DNA from: Candidatus Poseidoniales archaeon | GTDB taxonomy: Archaea; Thermoplasmatota; Poseidoniia; Poseidoniales; Thalassarchaeaceae | Reading direction: 5' to 3' | NCBI GenBank assembly: GCA_028283505.1 | Contig: JAPOFX010000008.1 | Coordinates: forward strand, 1 to 64,000 | Length of the DNA stretch: 64,000 nt | Shown: in pieces, positions 24,933 to 33,347 of the stretch | Layout: each line of letters begins with the position of its first letter | Numbering within the stretch: position 1 is the stretch's first letter | Notes under the pieces: generated by a model | Told to the model about the DNA's origin: nothing | The model's database searches: none | The model's input: only the letters and a program-made list of their open reading frames with translations | Program-made: the position numbers and the translations under genes

Positions 24933-25622
24933 ATGATTAGAGAGTGTACAACACATGGTTATTTCTCGGACGACGATCTTTGCCCCGCCTGTAATTCAGA
25001 GGGCAAGTTCATCATGAGGGGAAATGAACGGGACTCAATAGCTAGAAGACTAGCTTTGGTTCTCAGGCACGCCCCGGAAAAGTTTGACCTAGAGATGGAT
25101 ATCAATGGATGGATAGATATCAAGGACATCATTAGGCAATTCAAAAAGTCCAATGAAAGGAGATATCACTGGCTAAGGCCACACCACTTTAGGGCAATAT
25201 CCGAAACAGATGCAAAGGGTAGATACGAAGTAAGGGGGAACATGATCAGGGCAACCTATGGGCATAGTGTGGAGATAGAGCTAGATCTTCCGACAGACAA
25301 CATCCCACCCTCCCTCTTCTATCCATGCTCCCCGGATGAGGCTGAGAATCTGCTCGAGGTCGGAATATCTCCGAGCGGTAGATCACACGTCCATCTTTCA
25401 GCTACAGTCAGGTCGGCCGCTGAAGCCGGTAAGGTCCATCACAATAGCCCTTCAATCTTGGAAGTTGACACTGCTTCTATGGTGGCTTCGGGCGAAACAG
25501 TATGGCATGCAGGAGTCACTGTATACTTGGCGGACTCAGTCGCTGGTGAATATCTCAGCATTCTACCCTCTGATGACCCAGAGTTCCAGCTAGCTAGAGC
25601 CAAGTGGGGCGAAGAAGAGTAG
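24933..25622 (+). CDS. kptA: RNA 2'-phosphotransferase KptA/Tpt1 with N-terminal zinc motif
   Basis: A 229-residue Tpt1-family enzyme, which moves a 2'-phosphate from RNA to NAD. Core motifs are RRLALVLRHAPEKFDLEMDINGWIDI, YHWLRPHHFRAISETDAKGRYEV with the RxxxGH-like element IRATYGHSVEIE, and SGRSHVHLSATVRSA. Before the core, residues 5-20 hold CTTHGYFSDDDLCPAC, a probable CxxH-CxxC zinc site. Archaea have tRNA splicing of another type, so the natural substrate is unclear. The gene ends two bases before the stop of a convergent zinc-ribbon gene. Confidence 0.93.
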   Translation: MIRECTTHGYFSDDDLCPACNSEGKFIMRGNERDSIARRLALVLRHAPEKFDLEMDINGWIDIKDIIRQFKKSNERRYHWLRPHHFRAISETDAKGRYEVRGNMIRATYGHSVEIELDLPTDNIPPSLFYPCSPDEAENLLEVGISPSGRSHVHLSATVRSAAEAGKVHHNSPSILEVDTASMVASGETVWHAGVTVYLADSVAGEYLSILPSDDPEFQLARAKWGEEE

Positions 25623-25952
25623 CTAAATCTCTTCTCCGCAAACAGGACAAAAATCAATATCTGCCAGTAACAAGGACGAACACTTAGGACATACATTAGA
25701 ATCATTGCTTGCTATCACTTCACCTCTATTTTCAGTAGACCTGACCGCTGAATCCCTTTCAATGAATGGCGATGGCGATTCTAGAGATTCAAGTTTCTGC
25801 AAGGAGTCCCTAAAAGATATGGTCTCTGAGATAGCGGATTCGATGTGAGTTCTTCTCCTCTGCCTCTCATCAGGGTCCTCGATGTGGTCTGTAGCTGCAA
25901 GCTTGGCTTGAAGCCACCTTTGGAAGATTTCGACGTCGCCGGGCTCGCTCAT
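25623..25952 (-). CDS. Small protein with C-terminal zinc ribbon
   Basis: A 109-residue protein. The N-terminal 70 residues are helical and charged (IFQRWLQAKLAATDHIEDPDERQ), and the end is CPKCSSLLLADIDFCPVCGEEI, a CxxC-(11)-CxxC zinc ribbon. ATG 25952 is chosen because GGGG precedes it; the track starts six codons earlier. No enzyme motif is visible, so it may be a protein- or RNA-binding adaptor. It is divergent from the isopentenyl phosphate kinase gene. Confidence 0.75.
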   Translation of the reverse strand: MSEPGDVEIFQRWLQAKLAATDHIEDPDERQRRRTHIESAISETISFRDSLQKLESLESPSPFIERDSAVRSTENRGEVIASNDSNVCPKCSSLLLADIDFCPVCGEEI

Positions 25953-26035
25953 ATTTGCCCCAACAAGCACCTAGAAATGAACCTTTCAATAATCCGATAG
26001 GAGAACCCAAATCTGATTAGTGTGTCAGGGACACC

Positions 26036-26830
26036 ATGGCGGCCAAGGTCATAGTTAAATTGGGAGGTGGCCTAATTACGGACAAGTCGTCTATTAAGAC
26101 GCCTAAATTGGACATTATAGACTCAATTTGTGACGAAATATCGAACCTGGTTTCCTCGGGAAATTCAGTGATTATCGTACATGGAGCTGGTTCATACGGA
26201 CATTTGTTAGCTAGAAAATGGTCATTGTCGCATGGCCTGAAGAAAAATATTTCAGAACAGCAACGCAAAGCAGTTGAGATTGTAAGGAATGATATGAAGG
26301 AGCTTAGTGGTCTGGTGTCAAAGTCACTCAGTGATAGAGGAATTGAGACGACTACCTTCCCTCCTTCAGAATGGGCAAAAAACACAGGAGACTCGTTTAA
26401 AGGAGACGTTTCAGTTTTCGATTCTTTCCCGGATAACGTCGTACCTATTACCTATGGAGATGTGGTAAATGTTGATGGAAAACCAGAATTTGGAATCTTA
26501 TCTGGTGATGACTTGATGGCCAGAATTTCTATTGAGATTCCCTCGGTAACACATTGTGTGTTTCTACTGGGGGATGCCGATGGTATGATGGACAGACCCC
26601 CTAATCTAGAGGGATCCAAGTTGATAGAATTGTGGAAATCTGGAGAGTTCGTGCAGACAGAACATGACAGTGAGCATGATGTAACTGGAGGGATCGAGCT
26701 CAAGGCAGAAAGGGCCTCCCTTATATCTGAAAAAGTCGAAGAGGTTTGGTTCATCAATGGAAATTTTCCAGAGAGACTTTCTGAGCTACTTTCAAGCGGC
26801 ACCACCATTGGTACGAAAATAGTTAGTTGA
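26036..26830 (+). CDS. Isopentenyl phosphate kinase
   Basis: A 264-residue amino-acid-kinase-fold enzyme that phosphorylates isopentenyl phosphate to isopentenyl diphosphate, the last step of archaeal modified mevalonate routes. VIVKLGGGLITDKSS is the nucleotide loop. VIIVHGAGSYGHLLARKW holds the conserved histidine that marks IPK among its relatives. YGDVVN, FGILSGDDLMARI and FLLGDADGMMDRPP with TGGIELKAERA complete the fold. The IPP isomerase-prenyl synthase gene starts at its stop codon, placing successive steps side by side. Confidence 0.94.
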   Translation: MAAKVIVKLGGGLITDKSSIKTPKLDIIDSICDEISNLVSSGNSVIIVHGAGSYGHLLARKWSLSHGLKKNISEQQRKAVEIVRNDMKELSGLVSKSLSDRGIETTTFPPSEWAKNTGDSFKGDVSVFDSFPDNVVPITYGDVVNVDGKPEFGILSGDDLMARISIEIPSVTHCVFLLGDADGMMDRPPNLEGSKLIELWKSGEFVQTEHDSEHDVTGGIELKAERASLISEKVEEVWFINGNFPERLSELLSSGTTIGTKIVS

Positions 26831-26844
26831 TTGGATTCTGTTAT

Positions 26845-28557
26845 ATGCCGTTGGTTTGTCCCGATGTCATGGCAGATGCTAAGGGCGCCCTATCGGGACA
26901 TGATGGCATACAGGCCGAGATGATGGACGAACGATGCATTCTTGTGGATAGCGATGACTCGGTATTGGGAAGCGAGAGTAAGCTGACCTGCCATTACAGG
27001 GAGGGTTTGTTGCACAGGGCCTTTAGTGTCCTCATCTTTGACTCCGAAGATAGGCTGCTGATTCAACAAAGGTCCACTGAAAAAATCACATTTCCGGGTA
27101 TGTGGGCTAATTCTTGTTGTAGCCACCCGTTAGATATTGATGGGGAAAACGGAGACCCTGCTCAAGGGTGTATCAATGCCGCCATCAGGAAACTCCCTCA
27201 AGAATTGGGAATCAGCCAAGAGGTTGCGAGTTCGATAGACTTCAAACATATCGGATCTTTCCAGTATGAGTGTAGATGGGATGATGAATGGTTAGAAAAT
27301 GAAGTCGACCACGTCCTAGTGGCCAGAGTGCAAAGTTTAGAGCTCTCTCCGAATAGTAATGAGATATCAGACTACATGTGGGTGGATGCAAATGAGATTG
27401 TCGAAATCATTGATGGTACGGGAAGATGGGAGTCAGAATTAGTCGCACCATGGTTTAGACTCCTTTGGAGGGAGTTCCTTGCTGAAGGGTATCCAAATGT
27501 CATGGAAATTGAAGAAAGGAGCGGGGTTGTAAAATTCGGAAGAGTCGATATCCATGCTACCTCAACCCCTCCTGGGACCTCTCTGATGAATGCTCTGAAG
27601 AGTCACAGAGATGATGTAGAGTCTGAGATAATGAGAAGCTTGTCAAAAATAAAACAGGAAAGGTTGCACGGAGCAATGAAGCACCTCTTTACAGGGGGTG
27701 GAAAGAGACTTAGGGCAATATTGCCGAAGCTCGTGGGCGATGCAGTTGGGAGCTCTAATCCGGGTCACAATACTCTTGGTGCGTCCATTGAGATTATCCA
27801 TAATTTCACATTAGTGCATGATGACATTATGGATCAGGATCCGATAAGAAGAGGGCTTGATGCAGTACATGTAGCATACGATGATGCGACCGCGATTAAC
27901 GCTGGAGACGCAATGCTAGCTGTCGCATTCGAGATCCTTGCTGAATCAGAGGATATCGAGGCTGATGTTCTTGTTTTCCTTGTGAAGTCCATCGGAGAAA
28001 TGGTCAGAAGAGTAGCAGAGGGGCAGATGATTGATATGGAATTTGAGAAAAGAGACAAGGTCTCTGAAGATGAGTACATTGAGATGATTGCAGGAAAAAC
28101 ATCTGCCATGTTCGAAACCTGTGCGATGACTGGCGCAAAGTTGTCCGGTGCGAGTGATAAAGTGGTCAAGTCGATGGCTGAATGGGGTCTGAATATGGGA
28201 CTTTGTTTCCAATTGATGGACGATCTGATAGATATTACAGGGGATACGGAAACTCTCGGAAAACCAGCAGGCTCAGACATACTACAGGGAAAGAGAACTC
28301 TAATCGCAATCCATGCCCTGGAATCAGGTAACGAACTACCATCATTCAAGAAGGCATATGGTTCAGGAGAATGTGATTCTGACCTCCTTGCCGATGCTGT
28401 GCAGGAACTCTATGACAACGGCTCTATAGAATACGCAAGGGATAGGGCGATGTTCCACCACTCAAAAGCACATTCATGCCTCGACATCCTCGGAGAATCA
28501 CATTCTGTGAAAATACTCAGGGAGATGACAGATTACCAATTGGTCAGGATAAATTAA
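26845..28557 (+). CDS. Fusion of type I IPP isomerase and polyprenyl diphosphate synthase
   Basis: A 570-residue bifunctional protein. Residues 30-225 are a Nudix-fold type I isomerase: MWANSCCSHP holds the catalytic cysteine, AAIRKLPQELGI the Nudix-like helix, and YECRW the second acid. Residues 250-570 are a head-to-tail prenyl synthase with GGGKRLRAILP, the first Asp-rich motif HDDIMDQDPIRRG and the second LMDDLIDITGD. It would isomerise IPP to DMAPP and extend it, probably to geranylgeranyl diphosphate for archaeol. Chain length is inferred. TTG at 26827 overlaps the IPK stop as TTGA and could be the start; ATG 26845 is next. Confidence 0.93.
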   Translation: MPLVCPDVMADAKGALSGHDGIQAEMMDERCILVDSDDSVLGSESKLTCHYREGLLHRAFSVLIFDSEDRLLIQQRSTEKITFPGMWANSCCSHPLDIDGENGDPAQGCINAAIRKLPQELGISQEVASSIDFKHIGSFQYECRWDDEWLENEVDHVLVARVQSLELSPNSNEISDYMWVDANEIVEIIDGTGRWESELVAPWFRLLWREFLAEGYPNVMEIEERSGVVKFGRVDIHATSTPPGTSLMNALKSHRDDVESEIMRSLSKIKQERLHGAMKHLFTGGGKRLRAILPKLVGDAVGSSNPGHNTLGASIEIIHNFTLVHDDIMDQDPIRRGLDAVHVAYDDATAINAGDAMLAVAFEILAESEDIEADVLVFLVKSIGEMVRRVAEGQMIDMEFEKRDKVSEDEYIEMIAGKTSAMFETCAMTGAKLSGASDKVVKSMAEWGLNMGLCFQLMDDLIDITGDTETLGKPAGSDILQGKRTLIAIHALESGNELPSFKKAYGSGECDSDLLADAVQELYDNGSIEYARDRAMFHHSKAHSCLDILGESHSVKILREMTDYQLVRIN

Positions 28558-30765
28558 TCAGTCCTGGTAATGTGATTCGCCAGGAATTTCTGCCTTGAGA
28601 CCCTTTCTTTCCCTGATCTCGCCGGTTACTTTCTCATACAGATTTGGTGGCAAGTGTACGAAGCCGGCGTTTTCCATATTCCAAATGGCCCTACCTTGGC
28701 TAGCAGCACGGATATCGTTTGAGAAACCAAATGTCTCTGCAACTGGAATAGTGCCAATAACCTTGGTCACACCGTCTTCCACAGGCATGTCCTCGATTAT
28801 GCCTCTCCTGGTTGATACCTCTCTGGTTACGCCCCCAATAACGTCATTCGGAGAATCAATCTGAATTTTTTGAATTGGTTCAAAGATAACTGGCCTTGAT
28901 CTCATGAATGCGCCCTTGACGGCATTCCTGACAGCAGGGATGGTCTGGGCCGGACCTCTGTGAATAGCATCCTCGTGAAGCTTGGCATCTACGAGTCGGA
29001 CCAATACGCCCATTAGAGGCTCGTCTGCAACTGGCCCCTTCTTACAAACATCATTGAATCCGTCAATGATAAGTTCTCTCGTCTCATGTAGATTCTGAAT
29101 CCCCTTGGTATCGTTGACAAGTACGTTGGTGCCATTAATTGCGTAAATCTTGCGCATCATGTCCTTGTCCATTCCTAATTCGGCAAACTGATCCCCGACC
29201 TCCTTTGCATCTTTTGATCGTACCGCCCCATCCCTGAACTCTCCTGCTCTGAGCTTTTCGACAACTATGTCTGGCAGTGGCTCGGTCTCTATGTAGAATC
29301 TGTTGTGTCTGTTGGGGGATTTGCCTTCGAATGGTCTACCTTTGTTGTCATTCTGAACTGATTCCCTGTAAACAACGATTGGCTCACTAACCTTCACTTT
29401 GATTCCTTGCTCTTCTTCCAGCCTGTACACAGTTATCTCGAGGTGAAGTTCTCCCATTCCAGCCAAAAGAGCTTCCCCCGTTTCCTGATTGGTGGAGACA
29501 TCAAGAGATGCATCGGCCTTGGCAAGGCCCCTAAGTGCATCTATGAATTTAGGTAGGTCTTTCATGGATTTTGGCTCAACCGCGACAGTGACGACTGGCT
29601 CTGATATGTGCCTTATTGCTTCGAAGGGAGGTGCGTCCTTTTCCCTGGCTATAGTTACACCAGCGGCTGCACTTCTGATTCCAGTGATTGCAGCAATATT
29701 CCCTGAGGTGACTTCAGATGTAGCAATCCGATCCCCTCCAACCATCATGCCCACCTGTTGCACTCTCTCAGCTTTTGCCGCGCCGATGGCCCAAACTGAC
29801 TCTCCATGTTTGATTCTTCCAGAATATACCCTTCCAACAGCTACTTCTCCAGCATGTGGATCCATCCAAATTTTCGTGATCATGAGTGAGAGTGGTCCGT
29901 CTGGGTCACACTCCATCATAGCCTTCCCAACGCCGGAATCCAGATCCCCTTGCCAGATATTAGGGATTCTATATTTCTGGGCGACTACTGGGGAAGGGTG
30001 CTTTTCAACTGTCATGTCCAGTAGGACAGTATGGACTGGTGCAAGTTTAGCTAGCTCCTTCTGATTATCATTGTGACAGTACTCGAAGATCTGTTTGAAG
30101 TTGATATTGCTCTTCTGCATGTAGGGAATTGACATTCCCCAGTTATAGTAAGCAGAGCCAAAGGCCACGGTACCTTTCTGAACCGATACTTGCCATTCCT
30201 TCCTCAAATCCTCTGGGGCGTAGGTGGAAATCAGTTTGTTTACTTTTGTAATAATCTTCTCGAACCTACTCATCATTTCTTGACCATCGATCTGGAGCTC
30301 ATTGATTAGTCGGTCGACCTTGTTGATAAAAAGAACCGGTCTGACTTTTTCTTTCAGTGCCTGTCGAACAACTGTTTCTGTTTGTGGCATTGTTCCCTCA
30401 ACCGCACACGCTAGAATTATGCATCCATCTACAGCTCTCATGGCCCTGGTAACGTCCCCTCCAAAATCTACGTGACCAGGCGTATCTATGAGATTTATGA
30501 GGTAGTCTTGACCATCCACGACGTGGACCATAGAAGCGCTAGCGGCGTTGATAGTAATTCCTCTTGCGCTCTCCTGTTCATCAAAATCAAGCACTCTCGA
30601 CTTACCTGCCAAATCCTCAGACATCATTCCTGCTCCCGCAATTAGATTGTCCGATAGTGTAGTCTTTCCATGGTCAATGTGTGCAGCGATCGCAATGTTT
30701 CTGATATGCTCTCTATCGTGCATTATCTCTGTAGCTCGCTTGATGTTGTCTTCCTTACGACCCAT
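28558..30765 (-). CDS. fusA: Translation elongation factor aEF-2
   Basis: A 735-residue translocation GTPase of archaeal/eukaryotic type. G1 is AHIDHGKTTLSDNL, the switch I region includes EQESARGITINAA, G3 is DTPGHVDFGGDVTRAMR and G4 NKVDR. Domain IV contains LHEDAIHRGPAQTIPAVR, where the histidine of IHRG is the diphthamide site. The Dph6 homologue at 40231 fits this. It is the third gene of the S12-S7-EF2 order, but a 102-base gap with its own TATA-like element separates it from S7. Confidence 0.97.
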   Translation of the reverse strand: MGRKEDNIKRATEIMHDREHIRNIAIAAHIDHGKTTLSDNLIAGAGMMSEDLAGKSRVLDFDEQESARGITINAASASMVHVVDGQDYLINLIDTPGHVDFGGDVTRAMRAVDGCIILACAVEGTMPQTETVVRQALKEKVRPVLFINKVDRLINELQIDGQEMMSRFEKIITKVNKLISTYAPEDLRKEWQVSVQKGTVAFGSAYYNWGMSIPYMQKSNINFKQIFEYCHNDNQKELAKLAPVHTVLLDMTVEKHPSPVVAQKYRIPNIWQGDLDSGVGKAMMECDPDGPLSLMITKIWMDPHAGEVAVGRVYSGRIKHGESVWAIGAAKAERVQQVGMMVGGDRIATSEVTSGNIAAITGIRSAAAGVTIAREKDAPPFEAIRHISEPVVTVAVEPKSMKDLPKFIDALRGLAKADASLDVSTNQETGEALLAGMGELHLEITVYRLEEEQGIKVKVSEPIVVYRESVQNDNKGRPFEGKSPNRHNRFYIETEPLPDIVVEKLRAGEFRDGAVRSKDAKEVGDQFAELGMDKDMMRKIYAINGTNVLVNDTKGIQNLHETRELIIDGFNDVCKKGPVADEPLMGVLVRLVDAKLHEDAIHRGPAQTIPAVRNAVKGAFMRSRPVIFEPIQKIQIDSPNDVIGGVTREVSTRRGIIEDMPVEDGVTKVIGTIPVAETFGFSNDIRAASQGRAIWNMENAGFVHLPPNLYEKVTGEIRERKGLKAEIPGESHYQD

Positions 30766-30802
30766 ATCAATTCCTCTATTGGTGCGACGACCTGACTTTG
30801 GT

Positions 30803-30811
30803 TCATAAATC
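30803..30811 (-). promoter_or_regulatory. TATA-like element before aEF-2
   Basis: On the minus strand GATTTATGA lies about 40 bases before the EF-2 ATG. A start 25 bases downstream leaves a leader of about 15 bases that includes AGAGG. This suggests EF-2 has its own promoter besides read-through from rpsL-rpsG. Confidence 0.4.
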
Positions 30812-30867
30812 CGATTGTGGAGAGAAGTAAAACTTGACTAGTAGAGGCACTACTATTCTAATTGGGA

Positions 30868-31485
30868 TTACCTTGCAGAAGCCGCTATACGCTCAATTTC
30901 CTCTCTCTTGCCTATCGAGAAAGCGGCTACGTCGCCCTCAGCGGCCTTAGATATCTCACTGACAATCCCTTGGACGAGGGTCCTCTTACTTCCTGCCGTA
31001 GCAGCTGTGCATCCTATTGCTAAATTCCTCAGTGCAATGTCCAATCTTCTACTCGGTGATGAGTCTACTGCTTTTGGGGTACTTACTGCTCCCTGCTTGA
31101 TTCTTGTTATTTCTTCGCATGGAGCTGCCTCCACTATTGCGTCGATAAAGGATTGAAGAGGGTTTTCGCCGGTCCTTTCATTGATAGAATCCAATGCTGC
31201 CTCGTAGGCCTTAGCGCAGTGCTGCTTCTTGCCTGAGAACTTTCCTGTCCTCATCAGATTGTTGATGAATCTTTCAACTACTGAAAGCTTTGCCTTACCA
31301 AACCATGCGTTTGCATGCCTTCCCCCACTGTGGGGTGTTCCTATGGTTGTGAGGTTAATGTATGGAGCTAGGCCCGGGTCGGAACAGGTAACCTCTGTTG
31401 CGTCCCACTTGCCAAAAACCATGGTGCCAATGCCGGCAATGGGGGCATCGGACTTCTTTTCTTGTTGACTTACCTGATCCGTCAT
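30868..31485 (-). CDS. rps7: 30S ribosomal protein S7 (uS7)
   Basis: A 205-residue archaeal S7 that nucleates 30S head assembly. Core motifs are VVERFINNLMRTGKFSGKKQ, NPLQSFIDAIVEAAPCEEITRI, DSSPSRRLDIALRNLAIG and the C-terminal IAASAR. The N-terminal 40 residues (Q/K-rich start, then FGKWDATEV) are the archaeal extension. AAGGTG precedes its ATG, and the S12 stop is nine bases upstream, giving a two-gene core of the str operon. Confidence 0.96.
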   Translation of the reverse strand: MTDQVSQQEKKSDAPIAGIGTMVFGKWDATEVTCSDPGLAPYINLTTIGTPHSGGRHANAWFGKAKLSVVERFINNLMRTGKFSGKKQHCAKAYEAALDSINERTGENPLQSFIDAIVEAAPCEEITRIKQGAVSTPKAVDSSPSRRLDIALRNLAIGCTAATAGSKRTLVQGIVSEISKAAEGDVAAFSIGKREEIERIAASAR

Positions 31486-31494
31486 GAAGGCACC

Positions 31495-31935
31495 TTACCT
31501 GATTGGCTTCTCCTTTCGTCCCCTGACCATCTCGTCGAGAGAAACGCCGTTGACCTTTATGACCTTGAATCGGACACCCGGGAGGTCACCGTATGATCGT
31601 CCCTTGCTACCACCGATGCCTTCGACAAGAACCTCGTCGTGCTCGTCAATGAATGATATTGCCCCATCTCCAGGAGCAAAGGCTGTAAGTTGGTTGCCAG
31701 TTTTTATTAGGCTAATCTTGACAGCCTTCCTGATTCCAGAGTTTGGCTGTTTGGCCTCGAATCCCACCTTTTCAACTACGATTCCCTTTGCCTGAGTACT
31801 TCCCATAAGAGGGTCATGCTTCAGTACGCCACCTCTCTGCTGCTTGAATTGGCGATCTCTGAATTTGCGTTCCTTCCAGCGATATTTCTTCCTATCGGTC
31901 TTCATCTTTTGCCCGGAGAATAGACCTCTACCCAA
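31495..31935 (-). CDS. rps12: 30S ribosomal protein S12 (uS12)
   Basis: A 146-residue decoding-centre protein. The archaeal start [19 protein letters not shown] is followed by [19 protein letters not shown], and [15 protein letters not shown] is the universal block. The start codon is TTG at 31935, with GAGGTG six bases upstream; the next ATG would cut conserved residues, so the unusual start is well supported. It is the first gene of the S12-S7 unit and has a TATA-like element about 40 bases upstream. Confidence 0.96.
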   Translation of the reverse strand: MGRGLFSGQKMKTDRKKYRWKERKFRDRQFKQQRGGVLKHDPLMGSTQAKGIVVEKVGFEAKQPNSGIRKAVKISLIKTGNQLTAFAPGDGAISFIDEHDEVLVEGIGGSKGRSYGDLPGVRFKVIKVNGVSLDEMVRGRKEKPIR

Positions 31936-31971
31936 AGTGACACCTCAGAATGACGCCTCGCCGAACCTCAT

Positions 31972-31982
31972 GGGGTATAAGA
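31972..31982 (-). promoter_or_regulatory. TATA box of the S12-S7 operon
   Basis: On the minus strand CTCTTATACCC lies 37-47 bases before the S12 TTG start. A transcript starting 25 bases downstream would carry the GAGGTG site in a short leader. The divergent ubiD-like gene starts at 32048, so this 112-base gap probably holds two promoters. Confidence 0.5.
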
Positions 31983-32047
31983 GCGTGACGGGGCGGTCCC
32001 CGCTAATAGGGTACTAGAGGGGGATAACCTCACTAACATTCAAGCAT

Positions 32048-33340
32048 ATGTTGACCCCGGCCACCGATATGGCCTTCCGTGACATGCTTGCAGGCGTCCA
32101 AAACGTCGATGAGGCGACAAGCGTCATCCACGGCATGATTGATACCTCGAATGAACTTGGAGACATACCCTTGCTGTTTAACAAAATCATCGAGGCTCCC
32201 GGACACAGGGCGGCATTGAACGTTTTAGAGAAATCTAGACTATGTGAGATGTTTGACATATCCCCTGGAGAGCTGATAGATGTCTTGTCATGGGCAATGG
32301 AAAATCCAACCGATCCGGAAATAGTAGAGGCTTCCGATGCGCCTGTTATGGAGTCGGGACAAAAAGTGGTAGACCTGACAAAAATTCCAATTCCGTGGCA
32401 CTTTAGGGAAGACGGTGGGAGATACCAGTCCGCATCAATCATCATAGCTCAGTATTCTGGAATTAGAAATGTCTCCTTTCATCGTCAGCTTCTAAGGGAC
32501 AGTAACCACACTGTTGCCAGATTGGTCCCGAGACATCTTAGAACTATCAGCTCTCAAGCTGCTGATGCTGGAGATGACGTACCTGTTGCTGTAGTGAATG
32601 GGGCCGATCCAACTGTTCTTCTCGCGGCTGCAATGTCATTCTCCGATCACATTGATGAGTTGACCGTGGCATCCTCCTTGCACATGAAGCTTCATGGGAC
32701 TCCTCTGAAGGTGGTAATTTTGCCTAACGGGGTGATGGTACCAGCGGATGCAGAATATGCGATGGAAGCAAGAATTACACCAGAAAGGGACGATGAAGGT
32801 CCATATGTGGACATAACTGGGACCGTGGACGACATCAGGCAGGAACATGTGATAGAGTATGACAACGTATTCCACCGTGACAATCCCGTTTTTCACGCCA
32901 TAATACCAACTGGTATTGAGCACAGGACGCTTATGGGAATGCCCAGGGCCCCAACAATAAAGAATGCAGTTTCCAAAGAGGTGGAGTGCATAGACGTCCA
33001 CATGACTGACGGAGGTTGTGGCTGGCTTTCGTCCGTCATACAGATAGTACCCAAGAACAAAGGAGACGGTATGCTAGCTATTGACGCTGCTTTCAGGGGC
33101 CACCCTTCTATGAAACAGGTAGTCGTGGTTGATGCGGACGTAGATATCTCTGATCCCAGAAGAGTGGAATGGGCACTTATGACTAGGTGGCAACCAGACA
33201 AAGATACTGTCGTCCTAGAGGGACAGAGGGGCTCTAGCCTGGACCCCAGTCGTTCAGAAGACGGGATAACGAGTAAGATAGGTATGGACGCCACTTTGGA
33301 TCCTGGAATCGATAGGGCTCCATATGAGTCAGTTTTGTGA
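32048..33340 (+). CDS. UbiD-family decarboxylase, probable anhydromevalonate phosphate decarboxylase
   Basis: A 430-residue prenylated-FMN decarboxylase of the UbiD family. PIPWHFREDGGRYQSASIIIAQ, NVSFHRQLLRD, the glutamate-rich AEYAMEARITPERDDEGPY and IEYDNVFHRDNPVFHAIIP are family blocks. In archaea lacking the classical mevalonate enzymes, a UbiD homologue decarboxylates trans-anhydromevalonate 5-phosphate to isopentenyl phosphate, the substrate of the kinase at 26036. That specific role is inferred from the shared window and archaeal context. ATG 32069 is an alternative start. A TPR gene follows, overlapping by reading frame. Confidence 0.85.
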   Translation: MLTPATDMAFRDMLAGVQNVDEATSVIHGMIDTSNELGDIPLLFNKIIEAPGHRAALNVLEKSRLCEMFDISPGELIDVLSWAMENPTDPEIVEASDAPVMESGQKVVDLTKIPIPWHFREDGGRYQSASIIIAQYSGIRNVSFHRQLLRDSNHTVARLVPRHLRTISSQAADAGDDVPVAVVNGADPTVLLAAAMSFSDHIDELTVASSLHMKLHGTPLKVVILPNGVMVPADAEYAMEARITPERDDEGPYVDITGTVDDIRQEHVIEYDNVFHRDNPVFHAIIPTGIEHRTLMGMPRAPTIKNAVSKEVECIDVHMTDGGCGWLSSVIQIVPKNKGDGMLAIDAAFRGHPSMKQVVVVDADVDISDPRRVEWALMTRWQPDKDTVVLEGQRGSSLDPSRSEDGITSKIGMDATLDPGIDRAPYESVL

Positions 33341-33347
33341 GGCGCTC

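Noticed and set aside
27834-28349. 171-aa minus-strand ORF opposite the prenyl synthase domain
   Set aside because: Low-complexity Ser/Ile/Pro product antisense to intact catalytic motifs.
29489-30064. 191-aa plus-strand ORF opposite aEF-2
   Set aside because: It lies wholly antisense to a highly conserved gene and has no recognisable motif; a codon-bias shadow.
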